NCBI GenBank assembly: GCA_017447625.1
Contig: JAFSNB010000016.1
Location: 58,711 to 122,710, forward strand
Length of the DNA stretch: 64,000 bases
DNA from: Bacteroidaceae bacterium
Lineage (GTDB): Bacteria > Bacteroidota > Bacteroidia > Bacteroidales > Bacteroidaceae
Direction of reading: 5' to 3'
Shown: in pieces, positions 9,401-17,168 of the stretch
Numbering within the stretch: position 1 is the stretch's first letter
How the letters are laid out: every line of letters starts with the position of its first letter
The notes under the pieces: model-generated
The model's database searches: none
Told to the model about the DNA's origin: nothing
Seen by the model: only the letters and a program-made list of their open reading frames with translations
Made by a program: the position numbers and the translations under genes

Positions 9401-10102
9401 ATGAAGTACTCAGACCTATTCTTAGACTTTGACGACACGCTCTACGACACGCATGGTAATGCGGATATCGCGTTACATGAACTCTTTAACGAGCTTGGTT
9501 TAAACCGCTGGTTCCCAGACCCGGATGTGTTCTATCACGAGTATTGGTTGAAGAACATAGACTTGTGGTCTCGCTATGCCCGTGAGGAGATCACCCGCGA
9601 TTATCTCATCGTGGAGCGTTTCCGCTATCCTCTCAGTTTTGGGCAGGGTCTGGAGCCGACAGAGGCCTACTGCCGCGAGGCCGGCGACCGTTTTCTGGAG
9701 TTGTGCAGCAACAAACCGGGACTGCTTGACGGAGCGCAGGAGCTGATGGACTATCTCATGGAGCGCGGTTACAGGATGCACATGTGCAGCAACGGTTTCC
9801 ACGAGGTGCAATACAAGAAGCTGCGGGCGTGCGGACTATACGACTATTTCGACACCGTGATTCTCAGCGAGGACGCCGGATTCAACAAACCGTCGCCGCA
9901 ATTCTTCGAGTATGCGTTCAGCAAGTCGGGAGCCAAGCGTGACACCACGCTCATGATCGGCGACAACTTCCAGACCGATATCCTCGGGGCAAAGCAGGCC
10001 GGGCTGGACACGGCTTTCTATAACCGTTTCCCGGAATATCCGGCACCCGAGCCGGTGACTTACGAGGTCTCCTCGTTACGCGAACTAATGGAAATTCTAT
10101 AA
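9401..10102 (+). CDS. YjjG-like HAD family phosphatase
   Basis: A 233-residue HAD hydrolase of the YjjG (nucleotide 5'-monophosphatase) type. LFLDFDDTLYDT near the N-terminus holds the catalytic Asp pair; MCSNGF is motif II; the Lys in NKPSPQFFEYA is motif III; and MIGDNFQTDILGAKQAG is motif IV. The cap is helical, as in YjjG. A likely role is removal of non-canonical pyrimidine nucleotides, by analogy only. Ten bases separate it from the next gene, so they are probably co-transcribed. Confidence 0.85.
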   Translation: MKYSDLFLDFDDTLYDTHGNADIALHELFNELGLNRWFPDPDVFYHEYWLKNIDLWSRYAREEITRDYLIVERFRYPLSFGQGLEPTEAYCREAGDRFLELCSNKPGLLDGAQELMDYLMERGYRMHMCSNGFHEVQYKKLRACGLYDYFDTVILSEDAGFNKPSPQFFEYAFSKSGAKRDTTLMIGDNFQTDILGAKQAGLDTAFYNRFPEYPAPEPVTYEVSSLRELMEIL

Positions 10103-10112
10103 GACAGATAAT

Positions 10113-11555
10113 ATGAAGAAAAGGACTTTACAATCACTCTTGGTATTAGTACTGGCTGTAGCTGCACTTGCGGGCGCATTCCTGTTGTTTAACAGCAGGA
10201 AGAGCGACGCCTATATGCAGGTGGTGCCGAAAGACGCGAGGGTGGTGGGCCGGATGGACCTGAAGGCTCTGATGAAAAGCGTGGAGCTGGATGCCGAAGA
10301 GGTGTCCTCGGCGTTGCAACTACGTTCGGCTGACGAAGTGGCTCATCTGGGTATCGACCTGACGCGCCCGTTTGTGGGCTTCCTCGCCCGTGGCGACTAT
10401 ATGGGCTTTGCGGCCTGCGTGAGCAACGACGCCGAGCTGACAGAGACCTGCCGCAAGTGGCAGGCCAAGGGCGTGTGCGGAGAGGTGAAGACTCAGCGCG
10501 GATATTCCTGGGCCGTAGTGGCAGACCAGTGGCTGTTGGCCTTCAACACCAAGAAAGCCCTGTTGATGGGTCCGGCAGTGGGAGAGAGCCAGACGCAGCT
10601 GATGGGCGATATGTTCCGCTATCTCGAACAAAAAGAGGAGGAGAGCGGAGTTGAAATGCCTATCTTCAAGGCTTTGCAGGATATGGACGCGCCGATGGCA
10701 ATGGCTGCGAACTCACGTGCGATGTCTTCCTTTGGCGGCGACGCCCTGCGCGGGAAGCTCGGAGTACGTGAGGCAAACGACCTGATAATGAAACTCGGCC
10801 TGAATATCTCACCCAAGAGTATGGAACTGGAAGCGGAGATGGAAGCCGGCACGGAGAAAGTGGAGAAAGCCATTGAGACGCTGTCTGAAGGCTTCGGCAA
10901 GATTGGCGGAGCGTTGGCTGCCCAGACCAGTCGCGGCTCTATAGCCTGGGCCTGCGCCAATATTGACGGCGAGAAGGTGCTGGGTCTGATGCGCTCCGGC
11001 GAGACCCTGCGCACGTTACTGCTGATGATGAATCTCGCCGTGGATGTTGATATGATTATTAAGGCTGTACACGGCGACGTGGCCATAGAACTGAACAGTC
11101 AGGAGGACTACCGGCTGGGCCAGATTCCTGCTATGCGGCTCACGGCAGAACTGGAGAATACGGATTTCCTGAAGAACGCAGACTATTGGGTTGAGTCGGC
11201 CCGCGAACGCGGCGGAGTGCAGCTCGTGGCTGACAGCCCGAACGACTTCTGTTTCTCGTATGCCGGCACAGAGGCGTGGTTCGGCACAAAGGACAACCTC
11301 CTGTATGTAACCAACGACAGATCCATGATAACCCCGACCGGCAAGGGCTGGATTGAGGCGAACAGCAAGGAGATCAAAGGCAAACGCCTATACGTCACCC
11401 TGGATGTGCAAGGTGCAAAACGCAGTCTCGCCTCCTTCATGGATATCGTCGGGGATATGCCGCTGGAGCGTCTGACCTTAGAGGCCGACGACATCGACGA
11501 GTGGAAACTGACAATAACAGGAGACGTGAAGAAGTTATTGACCATTGAACATTGA
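10113..11555 (+). CDS. Membrane-anchored protein of unknown function (DUF4836-like)
   Basis: A 480-residue protein with one N-terminal hydrophobic segment (about residues 7-27: LVLVLAVAALAGAFLLF) that could be a signal anchor, then a soluble exported part beginning YMQVVPKDARVVGRMDLKALM. This opening resembles Bacteroidetes DUF4836/DUF3352-type proteins, in which a short VxPxDAxVVxxxDxKxL motif follows the anchor. I cannot assign a function. The last residues LLTIEH and the TGA stop are supplied by a reversed repeat word. Confidence 0.7.
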   Translation: MKKRTLQSLLVLVLAVAALAGAFLLFNSRKSDAYMQVVPKDARVVGRMDLKALMKSVELDAEEVSSALQLRSADEVAHLGIDLTRPFVGFLARGDYMGFAACVSNDAELTETCRKWQAKGVCGEVKTQRGYSWAVVADQWLLAFNTKKALLMGPAVGESQTQLMGDMFRYLEQKEEESGVEMPIFKALQDMDAPMAMAANSRAMSSFGGDALRGKLGVREANDLIMKLGLNISPKSMELEAEMEAGTEKVEKAIETLSEGFGKIGGALAAQTSRGSIAWACANIDGEKVLGLMRSGETLRTLLLMMNLAVDVDMIIKAVHGDVAIELNSQEDYRLGQIPAMRLTAELENTDFLKNADYWVESARERGGVQLVADSPNDFCFSYAGTEAWFGTKDNLLYVTNDRSMITPTGKGWIEANSKEIKGKRLYVTLDVQGAKRSLASFMDIVGDMPLERLTLEADDIDEWKLTITGDVKKLLTIEH

Positions 11556-11580
11556 CCATTGAACATTGGCTGCGCGCAGC
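11538..11580 (-). repeat. Heptamer array with GC cap
   Basis: CCATTGA/ACATTGA units, i.e. NTCAATG read on the minus strand, followed by GGCTGCGCGCAGC. The stop codon of the preceding gene lies in the array. Confidence 0.8.
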
Positions 11581-11613
11581 TAACAATTAACGAACACGGA
11601 TTACACGGATTTA

Positions 11614-11776
11614 TTCTTCAACATTAATTGCCATTAATTAACCCGTTAATTTATCATTAATGAATAATTATATGGACAAATTTATGATAATTATATGTGA
11701 AAAATAAAAGGCTTAGCGCCAGCCATAAATCCTAAAATATAAAATCTTTAAATCATTAAATATATTGATGAATTTA
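11614..11776 (+). repeat. Direct repeat copy A, upstream of the ABC ATPase
   Basis: About 160 bp, closely similar to 12539-12701. Shared blocks include CATTAATGAATAATTATATG, GCGCCAGCCATAAATCC and TCATTAAATATATTGATGAA. The start codon of the ATPase lies in the last block. ACGGATTACACGGATT words precede it. Confidence 0.88.
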
Positions 11777-12427
11777 AAATTAAATAGCCTTCGTCTGAAT
11801 AATGTAATGCCACGTGTGTTCAGCGACCGCGAGAAAGACTTGCAGTCGGACATCTGGTTACACGACGTGGAGTTCCAGCGCGGCAAATACTATCTGGTGG
11901 AAGCAGCGAGCGGAACGGGCAAGTCGTCGCTCTGCGCCTACCTGATTGGCTATCGCCACGACTACAAGGGCACCATCTCGTTCGACGGGCGCGACATAAG
12001 AACCCTCTCCACAGCCGAGTGGGTGGAGCTGCGGCAGCGGTCGCTGAGCCTGCTCTTTCAGGAGCTGCGCCTCTTTCCCGAGCTGACGGCCTGGGAGAAT
12101 ATCGAGGTGAAGAACAGCCTGACGCGGTTCAAAGACGAAAAGACCATTAGCCGCTGGTTCGAAGCCTTCGGCATAGCGGACAAGAAAGAGATCAAATGCG
12201 GTCGAATGAGTTTCGGGCAGCAGCAGCGTGTGGCTATGATTCGCGCTCTGGTGCAGCCGTTCAGTTTCCTGCTGGTCGATGAACCTATAAGCCACCTCGA
12301 CGAGGCAAACGCCCATACGATGGCTGAGATTATGCAGGAGGAGGCTCGTGCTCAGGGTGCCGGAATTATCGTAACGAGCATCGGCAAGCACATGGAAATG
12401 AACTACGATGTGACTTTTACTATGTAA
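11768..12427 (+). CDS. ABC transporter ATP-binding protein, unusual signature and H-loop
   Basis: A 219-residue LolD/FtsE-class ATPase. Walker A is ASGTGKSS, the Q-loop is LLFQELRLFPELTAWEN, and Walker B is FLLVDEPISHLDE. Two positions differ from the norm. The signature reads MSFGQQQR rather than LSGGQQQR, and the H-loop region reads VTSIGKH, with Ser where the switch histidine usually is. It pairs with the permease that follows. The start was taken as the ATG at 11768; a TTG lies just before it. It is flanked on both sides by the same 160-bp repeat, so the gene and its leader form a repeat-bounded cassette. The substrate is unknown. Confidence 0.85.
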   Translation: MNLKLNSLRLNNVMPRVFSDREKDLQSDIWLHDVEFQRGKYYLVEAASGTGKSSLCAYLIGYRHDYKGTISFDGRDIRTLSTAEWVELRQRSLSLLFQELRLFPELTAWENIEVKNSLTRFKDEKTISRWFEAFGIADKKEIKCGRMSFGQQQRVAMIRALVQPFSFLLVDEPISHLDEANAHTMAEIMQEEARAQGAGIIVTSIGKHMEMNYDVTFTM

Positions 12428-12429
12428 GT

Positions 12430-12500
12430 CATTGAACATTGACCATTTTTCGCCTTCGCTCAACAGTACGTGAACATTGACCATTGGCTGCGCGCTGCTA
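12430..12500 (-). repeat. Heptamer arrays with SEGEK-type spacer and GC cap
   Basis: Reversed NTCAATG units, then TTTTCGCCTTCGCTCAACA, then more units and GGCTGCGCGCTGC. The spacer block also occurs inside mnmE at 17490-17520. Confidence 0.78.
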
Positions 12501-12538
12501 TCATAAAAAACAACGGATTGCACGGATTAAACGGATTA

Positions 12539-12701
12539 TCCTTCAACACTAATTGCCATTAATTGGCACGTTAATTTATCATTAATGAATAATTATATGG
12601 ACAAATTTATGATAATTACATGTTAAAAATCCAAAGCATCGCGCCAGCCATAAATCCTAAAATATAAAATCTTTAAATCATTAAATATATTGATGAATTA
12701 T
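12539..12701 (+). repeat. Direct repeat copy B, upstream of the permease
   Basis: The second copy of 11614-11776, roughly nine tenths identical by eye. It supplies the start context TTGATGAATTATGAA of the permease. Confidence 0.88.
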
Positions 12702-13892
12702 GAATTAATTAAGTTGTTGCGGCAACATATCAATATCAGCCAATTCGTGGGGTTCTTCGCCGCGAATCTGGTCGGAATGCTGATAGTGCTCACCAGCATA
12801 CAGTTTTACAAGGATGTCGTTCCCGTGTTCACCGAAGACGACGGACTGATAAGCAATACCTATCTGATTCTCTCCAAGCGAATCACGGCCGTCTCGTCTC
12901 TCCTGGGCGAGGCCAGTTCGTTCTCGCAGGAGGAGATTGACGATATCGCCAGTCAGCGTTTTACAAAACGTGTCGGACGATTCACCGCCTCGCAGTATAA
13001 GGTCTATGCCTCGCTTGGAGTGGGTAGTCTGGGCTTCGGCACAGATATGTTCTTCGAGAGCGTGCCCTCGGATTTTGTGGATACAGATCCTGCCCACTGG
13101 CATTACGATTCCTCGGGACACGAGGTGCCTATTGTCCTGCCGCGCTCTTATCTGGCCATCTATAATTTCGGTTTCGCGCAGAGCCAGTCGCTGCCGCGCC
13201 TCACCGAAGGCGTGGTTGGAATGATACCGTTGGACATCCGACTGCGCGGCAACGGTCGTGAGGAGCGGCTGCGCGGTAAAGTAATCGGATTCTCGTCACG
13301 CCTGAACACCATACTTGTGCCGGAGGATTTCATGACATGGAGCAACGCCCAGTTGGCTCCGGGAGCCGATACCGCTCCGACACGTCTGATTGTGGAAGTC
13401 ACTAATCCCACGGACGATGCCATTGCACGCTTCATCGACGACCGCGGCTATGAAATGGAGAACGACCAGTTGGAGGCCGGACGCCTCACTTATTTCCTGA
13501 AGATTGTTACGGGAGTAGTGCTGGCCGTGGGACTGCTTATCAGCATCCTCTCGTTCTATATCCTGATGCTGAGCGTCTATCTCCTGTTGCAGAAGAACAC
13601 CACAAAACTGGAGAATCTGCTGCTTATCGGTTATTCGCCGGCCCGGGTGAGTCTCCCTTACCAACTGCTGACGATATCCGTGAATTTTCTCGTGCTCGTG
13701 ATTGCCATCGGCTTGCTGCTCTGGATTCGGTCGCAGTATATGAACCTGCTCTGGTCTATGTTCCCGCAGATTGAGGAGGCGTCAATAGTACCGGCAATCT
13801 TGTGTGGCCTCGCCATCTTCGTCGTTGTCTCCATCTTCAACATCATAGCCATTCGTCGCCGCGTCAATCTGATTTGGCAGCACAAGGAGTAA
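12693..13892 (+). CDS. FtsX/MacB-type ABC transporter permease
   Basis: A 399-residue membrane protein. One membrane segment lies near residues 19-38 (FVGFFAANLVGMLIVLTSI). A large extracytoplasmic domain of about 210 residues follows, then three C-terminal segments (VVLAVGLLISILSFYIL; LLTISVNFLVLVIAIGLLL; ILCGLAIFVVVSIFNIIAI). This 1+3 topology is that of FtsX, LolC and MacB permeases. It should form the transporter with the ATPase before it; no membrane fusion protein or outer membrane channel is adjacent. The start is the ATG at 12693 inside repeat copy B. Confidence 0.8.
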   Translation: MNYELIKLLRQHINISQFVGFFAANLVGMLIVLTSIQFYKDVVPVFTEDDGLISNTYLILSKRITAVSSLLGEASSFSQEEIDDIASQRFTKRVGRFTASQYKVYASLGVGSLGFGTDMFFESVPSDFVDTDPAHWHYDSSGHEVPIVLPRSYLAIYNFGFAQSQSLPRLTEGVVGMIPLDIRLRGNGREERLRGKVIGFSSRLNTILVPEDFMTWSNAQLAPGADTAPTRLIVEVTNPTDDAIARFIDDRGYEMENDQLEAGRLTYFLKIVTGVVLAVGLLISILSFYILMLSVYLLLQKNTTKLENLLLIGYSPARVSLPYQLLTISVNFLVLVIAIGLLLWIRSQYMNLLWSMFPQIEEASIVPAILCGLAIFVVVSIFNIIAIRRRVNLIWQHKE

Positions 13893-13931
13893 TTCTTAAT
13901 TCATAATTCATAATTAGGCTGCACGCCAGCA
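13893..13931 (+). repeat. ATNCATA-type heptamer array with GC cap
   Basis: TTCATAATTCATAATT units end in GGCTGCACGCCAGC, filling the gap between the permease and the kinase-RapZ gene. Confidence 0.75.
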
Positions 13932-13936
13932 AGTCT

Positions 13937-15436
13937 ATGCAACAGCTAATTGAACTCTATACTGCTCTTACGGGAGCAGCACCCAAAGAGACGGACCCGA
14001 TTAACGGCTCCGGCTCAAACCGCCAGTATGTTCGTTTGACGGACAAGGACGGACACTCGCTCATTGGAGTCATCGGCACGTCCGTGGAGGAGAACGACGC
14101 CTTCGTCTATCTCGCCGGACATTTCCACGCTAAAGGCATACGTGTGCCGGAAGTCTATGCCGTGAGCCCCGACCGCCTGCGCTATATCCAGGAGGATTTC
14201 GGCACGCGCTCGCTCTTCGACGCCATAGCAGCGGGGCGGGAGAGTGGTGGCGATTATGACGAGGAGGAGCAGGAGCTGCTGGTGCGAACTATATCTGCCC
14301 TCCCTGAGATTCAGGTCGTAGGGGCCGAGGGGCTTGACTTCTCACACTGTTATCCGCAGCCGGAGATGGATGCCACGAATGTCGCCTTTGACCTGAATTA
14401 CTTCAAATACTGTTTTCTGAAACCCACAGGTGTGGATTTCCACGAGGTGCGTCTTGAAGAAGCCTTCCGCGAATTCTCCGCTCAGCTGTTGGACGTTCCG
14501 GTTTCCACGTTCCTCTATCGCGACTTTCAGGCACGTAATGTAATGCTACTGCGCGACGGCACCCCTGCGTTCATCGATTTCCAGGGAGGGCGAAAAGGCC
14601 CGCTGGAATATGACGTGGCCAGTTTTGTATGGCAGGCATCTGCCCGCTATTCCGATGCGTTGCGTCAGAAACTCGTTGACGCATATATCGCTGCGCTGAA
14701 GAAATATATGCCAGTTGACGAGAATGTTTTCAGAACCCGTCTGCGTCTCTTTGTTCTTTTCCGTATCCTTCAGGTTCTCGGCGCTTACGGCTACAGAGGC
14801 TATTTCGAACGCAAGCAACATTTCATAGACAGTATTCCGCCTGCCATCGGCAACCTGCGCGCCTCGCTCTCAGAACCCTCCCTCCAAATCCCCGCCTATA
14901 TGTGCTCAGTTCTGGAGAAAATTGTAGAGCAAGTCTCTGCCCAAACTGAGGTCTCAGATTCGCTCCCCAAGGAGATTGCGTCGCGCCAGCCAGAAAATCG
15001 TGAAATCGTAAATCGTGAAATCGTAAAATCTTTGCGTGTTCGCATCTTCTCTTTCTCGTTCAAGCGCGGGATTCCGGAGGACGAGAGCGGCAACGGCGGA
15101 GGATATGTCTTCGACTGTCGAAGCACTCACAACCCCGGCCGTTACGAGGCATACAAGCAGTTGACGGGTTTGGATGAGCCGGTAATACGTTTCCTTGAGG
15201 AAGACGGGGAGATACTCACCTTCCTGCAGAGCGTCTATCGGCTGGCAGATCATCATGTGGAGCGTTATCTCGAGCGCGGCTTCACCGACCTGATGTTCGC
15301 TTTCGGATGCACGGGCGGTCAGCATCGCAGCGTCTATTCGGCTCAGCATCTTGCCGAACATCTGCACAAGAAATACGGCGTTCACATCACTCTGGTGCAT
15401 CGAGAGCAGAACATAAGACAAGAGATTAGAGATTAA
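13937..15436 (+). CDS. Kinase (APH-like) fused to a RapZ C-terminal-like domain
   Basis: A 499-residue fusion. Residues 1 to about 330 are a choline/aminoglycoside kinase-like fold of the AmgK type: SGSNRQYVRL, FLYRDFQARNVML (catalytic loop) and FIDFQGGRKGPLEYDVASF. Residues from about 370 match the RapZ C-terminal half: FKRGIPEDESGNGGGYVFDCR, NPGRYEAYKQLTGLD and FAFGCTGGQHRSV. AmgK phosphorylates amino-sugars in peptidoglycan recycling, and RapZ senses glucosamine-6-phosphate, so an amino-sugar role is plausible but inferred. The linker (QPENREIVNREIVKS) and the last residues (QEIRD) are encoded by repeat arrays. Confidence 0.85.
   Translation: MQQLIELYTALTGAAPKETDPINGSGSNRQYVRLTDKDGHSLIGVIGTSVEENDAFVYLAGHFHAKGIRVPEVYAVSPDRLRYIQEDFGTRSLFDAIAAGRESGGDYDEEEQELLVRTISALPEIQVVGAEGLDFSHCYPQPEMDATNVAFDLNYFKYCFLKPTGVDFHEVRLEEAFREFSAQLLDVPVSTFLYRDFQARNVMLLRDGTPAFIDFQGGRKGPLEYDVASFVWQASARYSDALRQKLVDAYIAALKKYMPVDENVFRTRLRLFVLFRILQVLGAYGYRGYFERKQHFIDSIPPAIGNLRASLSEPSLQIPAYMCSVLEKIVEQVSAQTEVSDSLPKEIASRQPENREIVNREIVKSLRVRIFSFSFKRGIPEDESGNGGGYVFDCRSTHNPGRYEAYKQLTGLDEPVIRFLEEDGEILTFLQSVYRLADHHVERYLERGFTDLMFAFGCTGGQHRSVYSAQHLAEHLHKKYGVHITLVHREQNIRQEIRD
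14990..15031 (+). repeat. In-frame AATCGTGA/AATCGTA array in the fusion linker
   Basis: CGCGCCAGCC cap, then alternating 8- and 7-nt units AATCGTGA and AATCGTA. Translated in frame between the kinase and RapZ-like domains. Confidence 0.8.
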
Positions 15437-15452
15437 AGATTAGAGATTGGAG
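15421..15452 (+). repeat. AGATTAG heptamer array at a gene junction
   Basis: Units AGATTAG/AGATTAA/AGATTGG. The array holds the TAA stop of the kinase-RapZ gene and ends just before the symporter ATG at 15453. Confidence 0.78.
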
Positions 15453-16916
15453 ATGGGGGCGGTATTTTTAGCTCTTAGTATTTACATCTCGTTGCTGTTC
15501 CTGTTTGCGTGGATGGCAAAGTCTAAGGGCGACAACAACGCGTTCTTCCGCGCAGGCAGACGGTCGCCCTGGCTGCTTGTCGCTTTCGGGATGGTAGGAG
15601 CGAGCATCAGCGGCGTCAGTCTGGTAAGCGTCCCGGGGTGGGTTAGTCAGAACGCTATGACGTACGTACAGATGTGCATGGGTTTCTTTGCCGGATATCT
15701 GGTCATTGCTTTTGTCCTACTGCCGCTCTATTACCGCTTGCAACTCACCAGTATCTACGGTTATTTGGCTCAGCGTTTCGGCAGACGCAGTCACGTCACG
15801 GGCGCCTGCTTCTTCCTGCTGAGCAAGCTAACGGGCGCGGCCGCTCGACTGTATCTGGCCTGCATCGTTCTTCACGAGATGGCAATTGGCCCGCTCGGAC
15901 TCCCGTTTTGGTTTACTGTCTTGGCGGTGCTTGCGGCCATCTATCTCTACACCCGTCGCGGAGGCATTGAGAATATCGTGCGCACGGATGCCCTGCAGAC
16001 TTTCTGTATGCTTGCGGCCACAATCTGTGTGATTTGGGCTGTGGCCGACAGAATGAATCTTTCTCTATCCAGCATCGTTAGCACTATATCTGAAAGTCCG
16101 ATGGGTCAGATGTTCTGCTGGGATGCTACAAGCACTCAGTTCTTCTTCCGTCAGTTCATCAACGGAGCCTTCATTACAATTGTTATGAGCGGTCTGGATC
16201 AGGACATGATGCAAAAGAACCTCACTTGTTCTTCGCTGCGCGATGCCCAAAAGGACATGTGCCTCTACGGAGCCTGTTTCCTGCCGGTGAATCTGCTCTT
16301 CCTCTCACTTGGAGTCCTGCTATACACTTTTGCCGCACAAGAAGGAATCGCGATACCTGCTGAAGGCGACCGTCTGTTGCCTATGCTTGTCGGAAGCGGA
16401 GCTCTCGGAACCCTGGTCGTCTTCCCCTTTACCATTGGCATCGCAGCCGCCGCCCTCTCGAGTGCCGACAGTGCCATGACTTCTCTGACCACAAGTATCT
16501 GCGTAGATCTGTTGCAAGTAGAACATGAGGGCTTCGATCCCGAGCAGGCGTTGAGGATACGCCACCGAGTTCACGCATCCGTGGCTATAGCCTTTGCACT
16601 CTGCATCGCAGTTTTTCATCTTGCAGGCAGCGGCACAATCATCGATACCATCTACCGTATGGCGGGTTACACCTACGGCCCGTTGCTTGGGCTCTTCTGC
16701 TTCGGCCTCTTCACCCATCGTGCGGTCAATGACAAAGCCGTTCCCTACATTGCCGTCCTCTCGCCGATAATTTGTGCCCTTTTGGATTATCTCTCCCCGC
16801 TGCTTTGGGGCTACCACTTCAGTTATGAACTGCTGATGTTGAACGCCGCCTTGACTTTCATCGGCCTCATCCTAATCTCTCACAACCCTTACAAATCGAA
16901 CAATCACACCCTCTGA
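15453..16916 (+). CDS. Sodium:solute symporter (SSS family)
   Basis: A 487-residue polytopic inner membrane protein with about 12-13 hydrophobic segments. FFRAGRRSPWLLVAFGMVGASISGVSLVSVPG is the characteristic SSS first-helix region; SAADSAMTS-like ALSSADSAMTSLTTS marks the later sodium-binding helix. Substrate specificity cannot be read. The ATG at 15453 was chosen over a TTG at 15447. It directly follows the kinase-RapZ gene (16 nt), so uptake of a sugar or sialic-acid-type solute for that pathway is possible but speculative. Confidence 0.88.
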   Translation: MGAVFLALSIYISLLFLFAWMAKSKGDNNAFFRAGRRSPWLLVAFGMVGASISGVSLVSVPGWVSQNAMTYVQMCMGFFAGYLVIAFVLLPLYYRLQLTSIYGYLAQRFGRRSHVTGACFFLLSKLTGAAARLYLACIVLHEMAIGPLGLPFWFTVLAVLAAIYLYTRRGGIENIVRTDALQTFCMLAATICVIWAVADRMNLSLSSIVSTISESPMGQMFCWDATSTQFFFRQFINGAFITIVMSGLDQDMMQKNLTCSSLRDAQKDMCLYGACFLPVNLLFLSLGVLLYTFAAQEGIAIPAEGDRLLPMLVGSGALGTLVVFPFTIGIAAAALSSADSAMTSLTTSICVDLLQVEHEGFDPEQALRIRHRVHASVAIAFALCIAVFHLAGSGTIIDTIYRMAGYTYGPLLGLFCFGLFTHRAVNDKAVPYIAVLSPIICALLDYLSPLLWGYHFSYELLMLNAALTFIGLILISHNPYKSNNHTL

Positions 16917-16983
16917 GAATCGTTTGTATTCCCGCATAATTGACCGCATCTGAATTTAAATGATTCTTAGAGGGTGTTTTTTC
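16906..16983 (+). terminator. Terminator overlapping the symporter stop
   Basis: A 16-bp stem with one G-U pair: ACACCCTCTGAGAATC at 16906-16921 pairs with GATTCTTAGAGGGTGT at 16962-16977, and a run of T follows. The loop is about 40 nt. Confidence 0.75.
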
Positions 16984-17168
16984 GCTGTAATACTTTAATT
17001 TTCAGTTTGTTATCTTTGATTTTCTTGTATGGATAATAAAACTTGATTAGCAAATGTGTTAATCTGCTGACCTATAGGTAATTACATTTAATCTTGATTA
17101 ATTCTTACTTACTTGTTAAAATACCCTAATAAAACGATATAATAACCTGTGTATCATTTAGTTATAAT

